A DNA stretch of 32,693 bases. It comes from Ruminiclostridium sp. GTDB lineage: Bacteria > Bacillota > Clostridia > Oscillospirales > Ruminococcaceae. Each line of letters begins with the position of its first letter. Positions within the stretch are counted from its first letter, which is position 1. A program made the position numbers and the translations under genes. Below are positions 1 to 6,285 of this stretch, piece by piece. The stretch covers positions 1-32,693 of the forward strand of contig JAFVBZ010000177.1 in assembly GCA_017479645.1 (NCBI GenBank), given 5' to 3'. The notes beneath the pieces are model-generated. The model was not told the DNA's origin. It made no database searches and worked only from the letters and a program-made list of their open reading frames with translations.

Positions 1-1443
1 ACGCTTTTTGACCGCATCGAGGTCGCGGGACCCGGATTTATCAACTTCTTCTTAAAGCCGCTGTGGTTCGGCGAGACCGTTACGGCAGCGATAAATGAGG
101 GTGCGGATTACGGAAAGACAGATCTCGGCGGCGGCAAGCGCGTTCTGGTAGAATTTGTTTCCGCAAATCCCACAGGTCCAATGCACATAGGCAACGCACG
201 CGGCGGCGCAATAGGAGACTGCCTTGCATCGCTCCTTGAATACGCGGGATATAATGTAGAGCGCGAGTTCTATGTAAACGATGCCGGCAACCAGGTGAAC
301 AAGTTCGGTCTGAGCCTTGACATACGCTATAAGCAGCTTTTCGGCAGCACAGAGGAAATGCCGGAGGACAGCTACCACGGACAGGACATCATCGACCATG
401 CAAAGGCTTTTGCCGACAAGTACGGCGACAAATACATGAGCGTTTCCGAGGAGGAGCGCAGAAAAGCGCTTGTTGAATACGCGCTTCCGATCAATATACA
501 GGGTCTTGAAACTGACCTGCTCAAATACCGCATCAAGTACGACACATGGTTCAAAGAAAGTTCGCTGCACGAGAGCGGTAAGGTAAAAGAGATCGTTGAG
601 ATGCTGAAAGAAAAGGGCGTCACATACGAGAAGGAAGGCGCCGTATGGTTCAAGGCTTCCGATTTCGGTGACGATCAGGACAGAGTTCTTGTCCGCGCCA
701 ACGGAGTTCCCACATATTTCGTACCCGATATCGCATATCATTACAATAAGCTCGTTACCCGCGGATTCGACAAGGCGATAGATATTCTCGGCGCAGATCA
801 CCACGGCTACATCGCCCGTATGAAAGCGGCTCTTACAGCCCTCGGCGTTGACGCGGCGAAGCTCGATATCGTGATAATGCAGATGGTAAGGCTTGTGCGC
901 GGCGGCGAGACCATAAAGCTCTCAAAGCGCTCCGGAAAGGCTATAACCCTTGCAACACTGCTTGACGAGATACCTATGGACGCGGCAAGATTCTTCTTCA
1001 ATCTCCGTGACCCCGACACTCACCTTGAGTTCGATCTCGATCTTGCAATAGAGGAAAGCTCCAAGAACCCCGTATTCTATGTGCAGTACGCACACGCGCG
1101 TATATGCCGTATGCTCGGCAAGTTCGCAGAGGAAGGCATCACTCTCGGCAGCGTTCAGGCTTCCGCACTCGCCTATACGGAAGAAGCGGAACTTGCGGTA
1201 ATAAGACAGATCGCCGCTCTTCCGGACACGATAAACGAAGCTGCGTCTTCATACAATCCGTCCCGCATAACGAGATACGTTTATGAGCTTGCACAGCTCT
1301 TCCACAAGTTCTACGATTCCTGCAAGATAAAGGGCGAATCGGAGGAAGTGGTAATGTCAAGACTGGCGCTTTGCACTGCGGTAAAGACTGTTATCAAGAA
1401 TCTGCTCGACCTGCTCAAAGTCGAGGCTCCCGAAAAGATGTAG
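1..1443 (+). CDS. argS: Arginyl-tRNA synthetase, 5'-truncated by window edge
   Basis: Class I aminoacyl-tRNA synthetase that charges tRNA-Arg in the cytosol. The frame is open from base 1, so the N-terminal domain lies outside the window and no start codon is given. The HIGH-type signature is seen as FVSANPTGPMHIGNARGGA (codons around 151-210). The KMSKS-equivalent is KLSKRSG (about nt 919-939). The C-terminus has the all-alpha anticodon-binding domain typical of ArgRS, ending KVEAPEKM-stop (TAG at 1441). A family member is usually about 550-590 aa; 480 codons are visible, so roughly 80-100 residues are missing. A dispersed repeat module begins immediately after the stop and no clear intrinsic terminator is seen. 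Confidence 0.97.
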   Translation, partial: TLFDRIEVAGPGFINFFLKPLWFGETVTAAINEGADYGKTDLGGGKRVLVEFVSANPTGPMHIGNARGGAIGDCLASLLEYAGYNVEREFYVNDAGNQVNKFGLSLDIRYKQLFGSTEEMPEDSYHGQDIIDHAKAFADKYGDKYMSVSEEERRKALVEYALPINIQGLETDLLKYRIKYDTWFKESSLHESGKVKEIVEMLKEKGVTYEKEGAVWFKASDFGDDQDRVLVRANGVPTYFVPDIAYHYNKLVTRGFDKAIDILGADHHGYIARMKAALTALGVDAAKLDIVIMQMVRLVRGGETIKLSKRSGKAITLATLLDEIPMDAARFFFNLRDPDTHLEFDLDLAIEESSKNPVFYVQYAHARICRMLGKFAEEGITLGSVQASALAYTEEAELAVIRQIAALPDTINEAASSYNPSRITRYVYELAQLFHKFYDSCKIKGESEEVVMSRLALCTAVKTVIKNLLDLLKVEAPEKM

Positions 1444-1751
1444 CGGGGAACGCCCCGCGGCGAAATGCGCAGCGACACTCTTCAATGGACGGGTGGAGTA
1501 CCTCGGTTAGTTATTCTCTGCCACATCTGAACGAAATATTGCCAACCCCACTGCATTTTAATGAAAGCTGTCCATAGAAGAACACTCTGAAATACTGCAT
1601 TGATTTAGGGGGTCCAGCCCACTTTTTTAAAGGGTGATCTCCCCGCAAACGGGGAGGTGTCACCGTCAGGTGACAGAGGGGCTGACCGACAGACCTGGCG
1701 GGGTCCGGGGCGGCGCCCCGTCTAAAAATCTCTCAAAGTCTCTTAACAAAT
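1444..1751 (+). repeat. Dispersed intergenic repeat: module 1 followed by module 2
   Basis: This gene-free stretch holds two repeat modules. Module 1 (about 1459-1554) starts GCGAAATGCGCAGCGACACT, contains CCTCGGTTAGTTAT and ends GCCAACCCCACTGC. Closely similar copies lie at 17172-17313, 17331-17414 and 32621-32693. Module 2 (about 1600-1751) contains TTTAGGGGGTCCAGCCC, a TTTTTTAAAGGG hairpin region, GGGGCGGCGCCCC and a tail of CTCTCAAA-type decamers. Related copies lie at 17465-17551, 28592-28628 (core only) and 32496-32620 (inverted). There is no coding potential. Function is unknown; it could be a non-autonomous mobile element or a 3'-UTR structural element. Confidence 0.75.
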
Positions 1752-1765
1752 TGAAAGGACAAGAA

Positions 1766-2695
1766 ATGACCGACGACTGTTTACGACCGATAGCGATCAA
1801 AAACGAAATATTCACAATTATAGGACCCAGCGGTGAGATGACCATACCGTACGGTGAGACATCGTTCACCGAGCTGAAAGCGATATACAAGAACAAGATT
1901 GCCGCTTCGGATACCGAAAATAACGCTGCATTTATGCTTGACGGCATCACCCTTCTGTCCGACCTGCGCGCCGCGGTGCTTGAATGCAGGAAGACCGGCA
2001 AGCCGGTATATGTTATGCTGAGCGTTGACGACGAGCTTCTCACAGAGAACGAGCTTCCCGCCGACGCGGCGCTCATCGTCGCACAGAGCCTCGGCGCGAT
2101 ATGCTTCGGCATAACTGCCGACGACACCGAAACTCTCATAGACGGTATTCACCGCATAAAGCCCTGCTCGCAGATACCCGTTGCGGTGCGCCCGAAGAAC
2201 GGCACGCTCACCGATGAAGAGCTGTCAGAACTGCTGAAAGCAGGAACAGATGTGTTTATCGGTCTTACCGACGAGTGCGCAACAAGATTCCAGAACATCA
2301 TCTCCTCGGAGAACTATGCTCCCCCGGAGATAGAATACATAGACTCGGTGATGCTTGCGAACGAACGTTCCGCATTCTTCCTTGAGCACGACACCACCGA
2401 GATATCGGAACCTATCGAATGCAACGCGGGAATGGGCGAAGACCTTGTTGCGGTGTGCGGCGAGGGCGGTTACGACGTTCTCAATATACAGATAAACTCC
2501 CCGGACGATGCGCTGGACTTTGCCGACAATGCCCACATGGCTACTCTGCCGGTGATGTTCAGCGGAGATGACGAGATAGCTATGAAGCTGGCGGTAATGC
2601 TCTATCAGGGGCGTGCGCTCATAGACGGAACAAGTCTCATCGACCCGGAGGAACTCAAAAACACCGCACGCAAGTACGGCGCGGTGATCTACTGA
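1766..2695 (+). CDS. Methionine-synthase-like protein, degenerate homocysteine-binding plus pterin-binding-like domains
   Basis: 309 aa. The start is the ATG at 1766 behind GAAAGGA; an upstream in-frame extension to 1634 runs through the repeat and is rejected. Residues about 75-175 resemble the second half of the homocysteine S-methyltransferase barrel (ALIVAQSLGAICFGIT, then PVAVRPKNGTLTDEELSEL). Residues about 190-309 resemble a shortened pterin-binding barrel end (NIQINSPDDALDF, YQGRALIDGTS, ARKYGAVIY). The three zinc-ligand cysteines expected in the first domain appear absent: the GINC position reads GITA (Ala118) and the GGCCG position reads IGLT (Leu167-Thr168). I infer a non-canonical or regulatory relative, possibly catalytically dead. 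The family assignment rests on motif resemblance only. Confidence 0.6.
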   Translation: MTDDCLRPIAIKNEIFTIIGPSGEMTIPYGETSFTELKAIYKNKIAASDTENNAAFMLDGITLLSDLRAAVLECRKTGKPVYVMLSVDDELLTENELPADAALIVAQSLGAICFGITADDTETLIDGIHRIKPCSQIPVAVRPKNGTLTDEELSELLKAGTDVFIGLTDECATRFQNIISSENYAPPEIEYIDSVMLANERSAFFLEHDTTEISEPIECNAGMGEDLVAVCGEGGYDVLNIQINSPDDALDFADNAHMATLPVMFSGDDEIAMKLAVMLYQGRALIDGTSLIDPEELKNTARKYGAVIY

Positions 2696-2714
2696 TACAA
2701 TATCGGAGGAAAAT

Positions 2715-3200
2715 TTGTCATACGACATTAAAGTCCTGTCCGCAGGTGCGTCCTGCAAGCTGAATATGACCTGCGGAAGTATAATCGCGGAGCGGACCGG
2801 CGGATTCGGCAAAGCGTTCCGGGAGACATACATCTATGCGTCGAAGATAACCGGGGAATGGTTCGAGCTGGTAAAAGAAGGCTCTCCGAAGATACTCGGT
2901 TCATTTGACGTGTGCGATTTTGATTTCGACGGCGGAGAACATGAGCCGTCATGGCGTACAGGAAAAGCGGCGGAGGGGCATTACAGCCTTGTGTTCCGTT
3001 CGGAGGAGCTTTTCTCGGATTTCCGGCTCGTTATGCGCCAGCTCCGTAATATGTCCCCGTCAAAGACGCTGATTTTTCTTGCAAGACTCCAGGACAACGA
3101 ACAGAATGATGTGTGCGGGGTGCTCACACTCGATGAGTTTCTCGCACTTATCCCCGAAAAGCGGATATACAGCAACATCTGCTACATAATACAGAATTAG
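2715..3200 (+). CDS. Hypothetical protein, TTG start
   Basis: 161 aa, family not recognised. The start is TTG at 2715, four bases after GGAGGA (2705-2710); the next in-frame ATG would be codon 17 with no ribosome site. The protein is soluble-looking, with no signal peptide or membrane segment. It opens with SYDIKVLSAG and a Cys at residues 14 and 20. Its mid-section is acidic (FDVCDFDFDGGEHEPSW) and its C-terminus reads GVLTLDEFLALIPEKRIYSN. It follows the methionine-synthase-like gene by 19 nt and precedes the Nudix gene by 29 nt, so the three are probably co-transcribed. No function can be proposed from sequence. Confidence 0.75.
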   Translation: MSYDIKVLSAGASCKLNMTCGSIIAERTGGFGKAFRETYIYASKITGEWFELVKEGSPKILGSFDVCDFDFDGGEHEPSWRTGKAAEGHYSLVFRSEELFSDFRLVMRQLRNMSPSKTLIFLARLQDNEQNDVCGVLTLDEFLALIPEKRIYSNICYIIQN

Positions 3201-3229
3201 CATACCGAAAAAAAACAGGAGAAAAGACA

Positions 3230-3763
3230 ATGGAACTTACCGAAAAAACGATAAACAGCGAGCTTAAATACAAGGGCAGCGTCATCGACGTTTACAGCGA
3301 TACCGCCCTGCTTGAAAACGGCAAAGAAGCAAAGCGCGATGTAGTGCGCCACCCCGGCGGAGTGTGCATTGTCGCGCTGACCGAAAACAACGATGTTTAC
3401 TTCGTAAAGCAGTTCAGATACCCCCACGCGAAGGTACTGCTTGAGATCCCTGCCGGCAAGCTTGAATGGGGCGAGAGCCACCTTGAATGCGGAAAGCGGG
3501 AGCTGCACGAGGAAACGGGCTGCACGGCTGACGAGTTCACATATCTCGGCTGTCTCTACCCTACCCCGGCTTACGACAGCGAAGTAATACACATGTATCT
3601 CGCCAAGGGTCTGCATCAGGATAAGCAGAAGCTTGACGACGACGAGTTCCTCGAAGTCTATACCATTCCGCTGGAAAAGGCAGTGGAAATGGTAATGAAC
3701 AACGAGATTGAGGACGCAAAGACCCAGCTTGCGCTCTTAAAGGCTGCCAGACTGCTGAGCTGA
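3230..3763 (+). CDS. nudF: Nudix hydrolase, ADP-ribose pyrophosphatase type
   Basis: 177 aa cytosolic hydrolase of the Nudix fold. A complete Nudix box G-x5-E-x7-RELHEETG-C spans residues 76-98 (GKLEWGESHLECGKRELHEE, then TGC) and supplies the Mg-binding glutamates. The N-terminus (YKGSVIDVYSDTALLENGKE, RHPGGVCIVAL) and the YPTPAYDSEVIHMYLA segment after the box are typical of ADP-ribose pyrophosphatases (YqkG/NudF group), which cleave ADP-ribose to AMP and ribose-5-phosphate. The ribosome site is AGGAG and the start is ATG at 3230. The last 27 bp overlap the 3' end of convergent spoVG. The substrate is inferred from family resemblance. Confidence 0.9.
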   Translation: MELTEKTINSELKYKGSVIDVYSDTALLENGKEAKRDVVRHPGGVCIVALTENNDVYFVKQFRYPHAKVLLEIPAGKLEWGESHLECGKRELHEETGCTADEFTYLGCLYPTPAYDSEVIHMYLAKGLHQDKQKLDDDEFLEVYTIPLEKAVEMVMNNEIEDAKTQLALLKAARLLS

Positions 3764-4015
3764 GACATACTTTTCGTAAGCGCTCATGATGCGGGCTTCT
3801 ATCTCACCTCTTGCTTCCGGGCTTATGGGGTGGATTATATCACGGAATACTCCCGCCTCATCACGGCGGCTCGGCATTGCCACAAAAACGCGCTCATCTC
3901 CTTGCACGATCTTGATGTCATGCACTGCGATAGCGTTATCGACTGTCATCGAGACAACGGCTTTGAGCCTGCCGTCCTGCATCACTTTTCTTATCCTTAT
4001 ATCGCTTATGTTCAT
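3737..4015 (-). CDS. spoVG: SpoVG family regulatory protein
   Basis: 92 aa. The N-terminus MNISDIRIRKVMQDGRLKAV and the core DNAIAVHDIKIVQGDERVFV are diagnostic of SpoVG, a small site-specific DNA/RNA-binding regulator linked to septation and sporulation in Bacillus and to global regulation in other Firmicutes. The length matches the family (about 85-100 aa). The start ATG (complement of 4013-4015) follows an AAGGAAGG ribosome site. The gene runs convergently into the Nudix gene, with a 27-bp overlap of coding ends. A sigma-A-like promoter lies at 4049-4078; I did not find a clear sigma-H promoter like the one known for B. subtilis spoVG. Confidence 0.96.
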   Translation of the reverse strand: MNISDIRIRKVMQDGRLKAVVSMTVDNAIAVHDIKIVQGDERVFVAMPSRRDEAGVFRDIIHPISPEARGEIEARIMSAYEKYVSAQQSGSL

Positions 4016-4048
4016 AAGAGCGACCTTCCTTTCGATTTTGTCATTCTT

Positions 4049-4078
4049 ATTTTAAGCAGAATGATACATTTTATGCAA
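4049..4078 (-). promoter_or_regulatory. Promoter of spoVG
   Basis: On the minus strand, -35 TTGCAT (4078-4073) and -10 TAAAAT (4054-4049) are separated by 18 bp. This places transcription start about 30 bp upstream of the spoVG start codon. Assignment is by consensus only. Confidence 0.55.
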
Positions 4079-4100
4079 GTTTCGGGAAAGTACCTGCATT

Positions 4101-4220
4101 TGCGCTTACGCGCTTGTCCTATGCGGACGGCACCAGCCTGCGAGACTGCGCTTACGCGCTTGTCCTATGCGGACGGCACCAGCCTGCGCGGCTGGATCGC
4201 GCCAGCGTGACGCTGGACCC
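4101..4220 (+). repeat. 42-bp perfect tandem duplication within a GC-rich dispersed repeat
   Basis: The 42-bp unit beginning TGCGCTTACGCGCTTGTCCT occurs at 4101-4142 and again, identically, at 4147-4188 after a 4-bp spacer. The second copy continues into GGCTGGATCGCGCCAGCGTG and ends near 4220, including the small hairpin CCAGCG-TGA-CGCTGG. A related single copy lies on the other side of murC at 5738-5813 and a shorter one at 28571-28597. The element fills most of the spoVG-murC divergent gap and lies upstream of the murC promoter. Confidence 0.85.
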
Positions 4221-4257
4221 GGATCCGTAAAACGGAAATATGTAAGATGCATAATGT

Positions 4258-4285
4258 TTTACAGACAGTGAATAATTTATATAAA
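4258..4285 (+). promoter_or_regulatory. Promoter of murC
   Basis: -35 TTTACA (4258-4263) and -10 TATAAA (4280-4285) are spaced by 16 bp. This predicts a leader of about 40 nt before murC. It lies just downstream of the GC-rich repeat. Confidence 0.5.
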
Positions 4286-4334
4286 TAACACCCTTCTCCC
4301 GGCACGAAAAGGGACACACAAGAGGAGACAGCAC

Positions 4335-5714
4335 ATGGAAAACTTTCTTAAAGGCAAGAAGCACATACACTTTATCGGTATAGGCGGGAGCGGAATGTAC
4401 CCGCTGGCACAGATACTTCACAAGCAGGGGTACTACCTTACCGGATCGGACAACAACGAGACCGAGACGCTGAAAGCGGTACGCGCTATGGGGATACCTG
4501 TCTATATGGGGCAGAGAGCCGAGAATATCGAAGGCGCAGACCTCATCGTCCATACCGCAGCGATAATGGCTGACAACCCGGAGCTTATTGCCGCAAAAGC
4601 AAGCGGAGTGCCGGTTATCGAGCGCTCTATACTGCTCGGACTTGTAACGAGCATGTACGATAACGCTGTGTGCGTATGCGGCACCCACGGCAAGACTACG
4701 ACTACCTCCATGCTCACACATATCTTCCTTGCAGACGGGAATGACCTAACCGCAGTCATCGGCGGAAAGCTGAAAGCCATAGGCGGAAGCGGCATCTGCG
4801 GCACAAGCGATACCATGGTCTGCGAAGCATGCGAATTTGTGGACACTTTCTTAAAGCTGTATCCCGACACGGCTGTGGTGCTGAATATTGACTGCGATCA
4901 CCTCGACTACTTCAAGACGATGGAGAATATGAAGCGCTCATTCACGAAGTTCTGCGAGATGACAACAAAGACAATCGTTTATAACGGCGATGATGCGAAT
5001 ACAGTAGAAGCTGTATCGGCTGCCGATACAAAAGCCCGGCTCGTGACATTCGGGCGCGGCAGCAAGAACGACTACTACCCCATGAACATCAGCCACATCT
5101 CTGATTTCAATACAGAGTTTGAGCTGTATCATTCCGGTGAGCTTGTGGGAAAAGCTGCAATACACGTTCCCGGCGAGCATAACGTGCTGAATGCCGTAGC
5201 AGCTATTGCTGCTGCACTTGAGAACGGCTGCAGATTTGAAAGCGCGGTAAAGGGACTTTCTGAGTTTCACGGAGCAGTGCGCAGATTCGAGAAGCTCTCG
5301 GAAGTGAACGGCATCACGTTTGTTGACGACTACGCCCACCACCCAACCGAGGTGAAGTCTCTGCTTGAAACGGCAAAAGCTATGAATTTCAAGCGTGTCT
5401 GGGCTGTCCACCAGCCTTTCACCTACTCCCGTACAGCCACACTTCTGAACGAGTTCGCAGACGCGCTGAAGATCGCGGATAAGGTAGTGCTGACCGAGAT
5501 AATGGGAAGCCGCGAAAAGAACACCTACAACATCTACTCCAAAGACCTCGCCGAGAAGATAGAAGGAGCCGTGTGGTTCCCGACATTCGACGAAGTCGCG
5601 GACTACGTCGTAAAGAACGCGGAGAGCGGTGATCTTGTGCTGACTTTCGGCTGCGGTGACGTATATAAAGTCGGCAACCTCATGATCGAAAAACTCGGCG
5701 GTAAGCTGTTATAA
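4335..5714 (+). CDS. murC: UDP-N-acetylmuramate--L-alanine ligase
   Basis: 459 aa, the first amino-acid-adding enzyme of peptidoglycan precursor synthesis: UDP-MurNAc + L-Ala + ATP in the cytosol. The N-terminal Rossmann motif HFIGIGGSGMYPLA (residues about 12-25) binds the UDP-sugar. The ATP loop CGTHGKTTTTSML is near residue 115. NIDCDHLDYF and the HNVLNAVAAIAAA and DDYAHHPTEVKSLL segments are the conserved Mur-ligase central and C-terminal motifs. The length is normal for the family. The start ATG at 4335 follows GAGGAG. It is not in a dcw-type cell-wall cluster here; it stands alone between spoVG and the small Cys-rich gene, flanked on both sides by related repeats. Confidence 0.97.
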   Translation: MENFLKGKKHIHFIGIGGSGMYPLAQILHKQGYYLTGSDNNETETLKAVRAMGIPVYMGQRAENIEGADLIVHTAAIMADNPELIAAKASGVPVIERSILLGLVTSMYDNAVCVCGTHGKTTTTSMLTHIFLADGNDLTAVIGGKLKAIGGSGICGTSDTMVCEACEFVDTFLKLYPDTAVVLNIDCDHLDYFKTMENMKRSFTKFCEMTTKTIVYNGDDANTVEAVSAADTKARLVTFGRGSKNDYYPMNISHISDFNTEFELYHSGELVGKAAIHVPGEHNVLNAVAAIAAALENGCRFESAVKGLSEFHGAVRRFEKLSEVNGITFVDDYAHHPTEVKSLLETAKAMNFKRVWAVHQPFTYSRTATLLNEFADALKIADKVVLTEIMGSREKNTYNIYSKDLAEKIEGAVWFPTFDEVADYVVKNAESGDLVLTFGCGDVYKVGNLMIEKLGGKLL

Positions 5715-5737
5715 GGGGCGACTGCCTGCTATTCCTG

Positions 5738-5813
5738 CTGCGCTCACGCGCTTTGTCCTGCGCGGACAGCGCCAGCCTATGCGGCTGGACCGCACCAGCG
5801 TGACGCTGGACCC
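5738..5813 (+). repeat. GC-rich dispersed repeat, copy downstream of murC
   Basis: Begins CTGCGCTCACGCGCTTTGTC, continues CTGCGCGGACAGCGCCAGCC and ends with the hairpin CCAGCG-TGA-CGCTGG followed by ACCC. It is clearly related to the unit at 4146-4220, so murC is bracketed by two direct copies. No reading frame is supported in 5715-6023. Confidence 0.75.
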
Positions 5814-5879
5814 TTGTCCCGTTATACGGATATTCACGGATCCCGGACAGAATAAAAATACATCTGAATAAAAGAACAG

Positions 5880-5919
5880 CCTCTCTGCATTTTTCGGCAG
5901 AGAGGTTTGTTTCTTTTTC
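5880..5919 (+). terminator. Intrinsic terminator downstream of murC
   Basis: A 9-bp perfect stem, CCTCTCTGC (5880-5888) with GCAGAGAGG (5897-5905), is followed by TTTGTTTCTTTTTC. It lies 166 nt after the murC stop and is the first good plus-strand terminator downstream. Confidence 0.8.
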
Positions 5920-6023
5920 GTATCATCTTTTCACAGACTTGCAATGCTCCGTTTTACGGTCACAGCGCGGCGGGACGCTCCCCGCGCCCCGGCACCGCCT
6001 GTGAAGGCGCGCGTCAGCGCCGC

Positions 6024-6158
6024 TCAGCAGCCGCAGTTGTTGTCACAGCCGCAGTTGTTTCCGCAGTTGTTGCCGCAGCCGAGAATGTTGCCGTTGCCGC
6101 AGCAAAGGAACAGGAGAATGATGATGATAGCGAGTGTACAGTTGTTATTTCCGCACAT
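6024..6158 (-). CDS. 44-aa Cys/Asn/Gly-rich small protein
   Basis: Start ATG is the complement of 6156-6158, with a clean GGAGG ribosome site (complement of 6168-6172) nine bases upstream. The stop is TGA at 6024-6026. The protein begins MCGNNNCTLAIIIILLFLCC, continues with GNGNILGC and ends with a repeated CGNN/CGC tail (GNNCGNNCGCDNNCGC). Ten of 44 residues are Cys and eleven are Asn. Residues 8-18 form a short hydrophobic run. The composition and ribosome site argue for a real gene although it is far below usual length cut-offs. Possible roles are a metal-binding, membrane-associated or spore-coat-like peptide, all speculative. It is divergent from the clpC-like gene across an 18-bp palindrome. 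Confidence 0.8.
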   Translation of the reverse strand: MCGNNNCTLAIIIILLFLCCGNGNILGCGNNCGNNCGCDNNCGC

Positions 6159-6186
6159 AATATGTTTCCTCCGGTTGATTAATTAT

Positions 6187-6204
6187 TTATGAAACGTTTC
6201 ATAA
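6187..6204. promoter_or_regulatory. 18-bp perfect palindrome, candidate operator
   Basis: TTATGAAACGTTTCATAA is a perfect inverted repeat centred on CG. It lies between the divergent small Cys-rich gene (start 6158) and the clpC-like gene (start 6286), directly abutting a TATAAT hexamer at 6205-6210. The CG-centred symmetry resembles LacI-family operators. It is not a CtsR or CIRCE site. Confidence 0.6.
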
Positions 6205-6285
6205 TATAATATATGACAGACATCGAAAAATGTTACCTGTCGGCGAAAAAAATATGCGGTACAGATAAATTTCCGGAGGGACAGA

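Noticed and set aside
5907-6192. Plus-strand frames of 82-91 codons
   Set aside because: They overlap the small Cys-rich gene in antisense, are Ala/Val/Gln repetitive and have no ribosome site.
6187-6204. CcpA cre site
   Set aside because: The symmetric core TGAAACGTTTCA is 12 bp, shorter than the 14-bp cre spacing, so it is not called as cre.
6159-6285. CtsR or CIRCE heat-shock operator upstream of clpC
   Set aside because: Neither the CtsR heptad direct repeat nor TTAGCACTC/GAGTGCTAA is present; only the CG-centred 18-bp palindrome.
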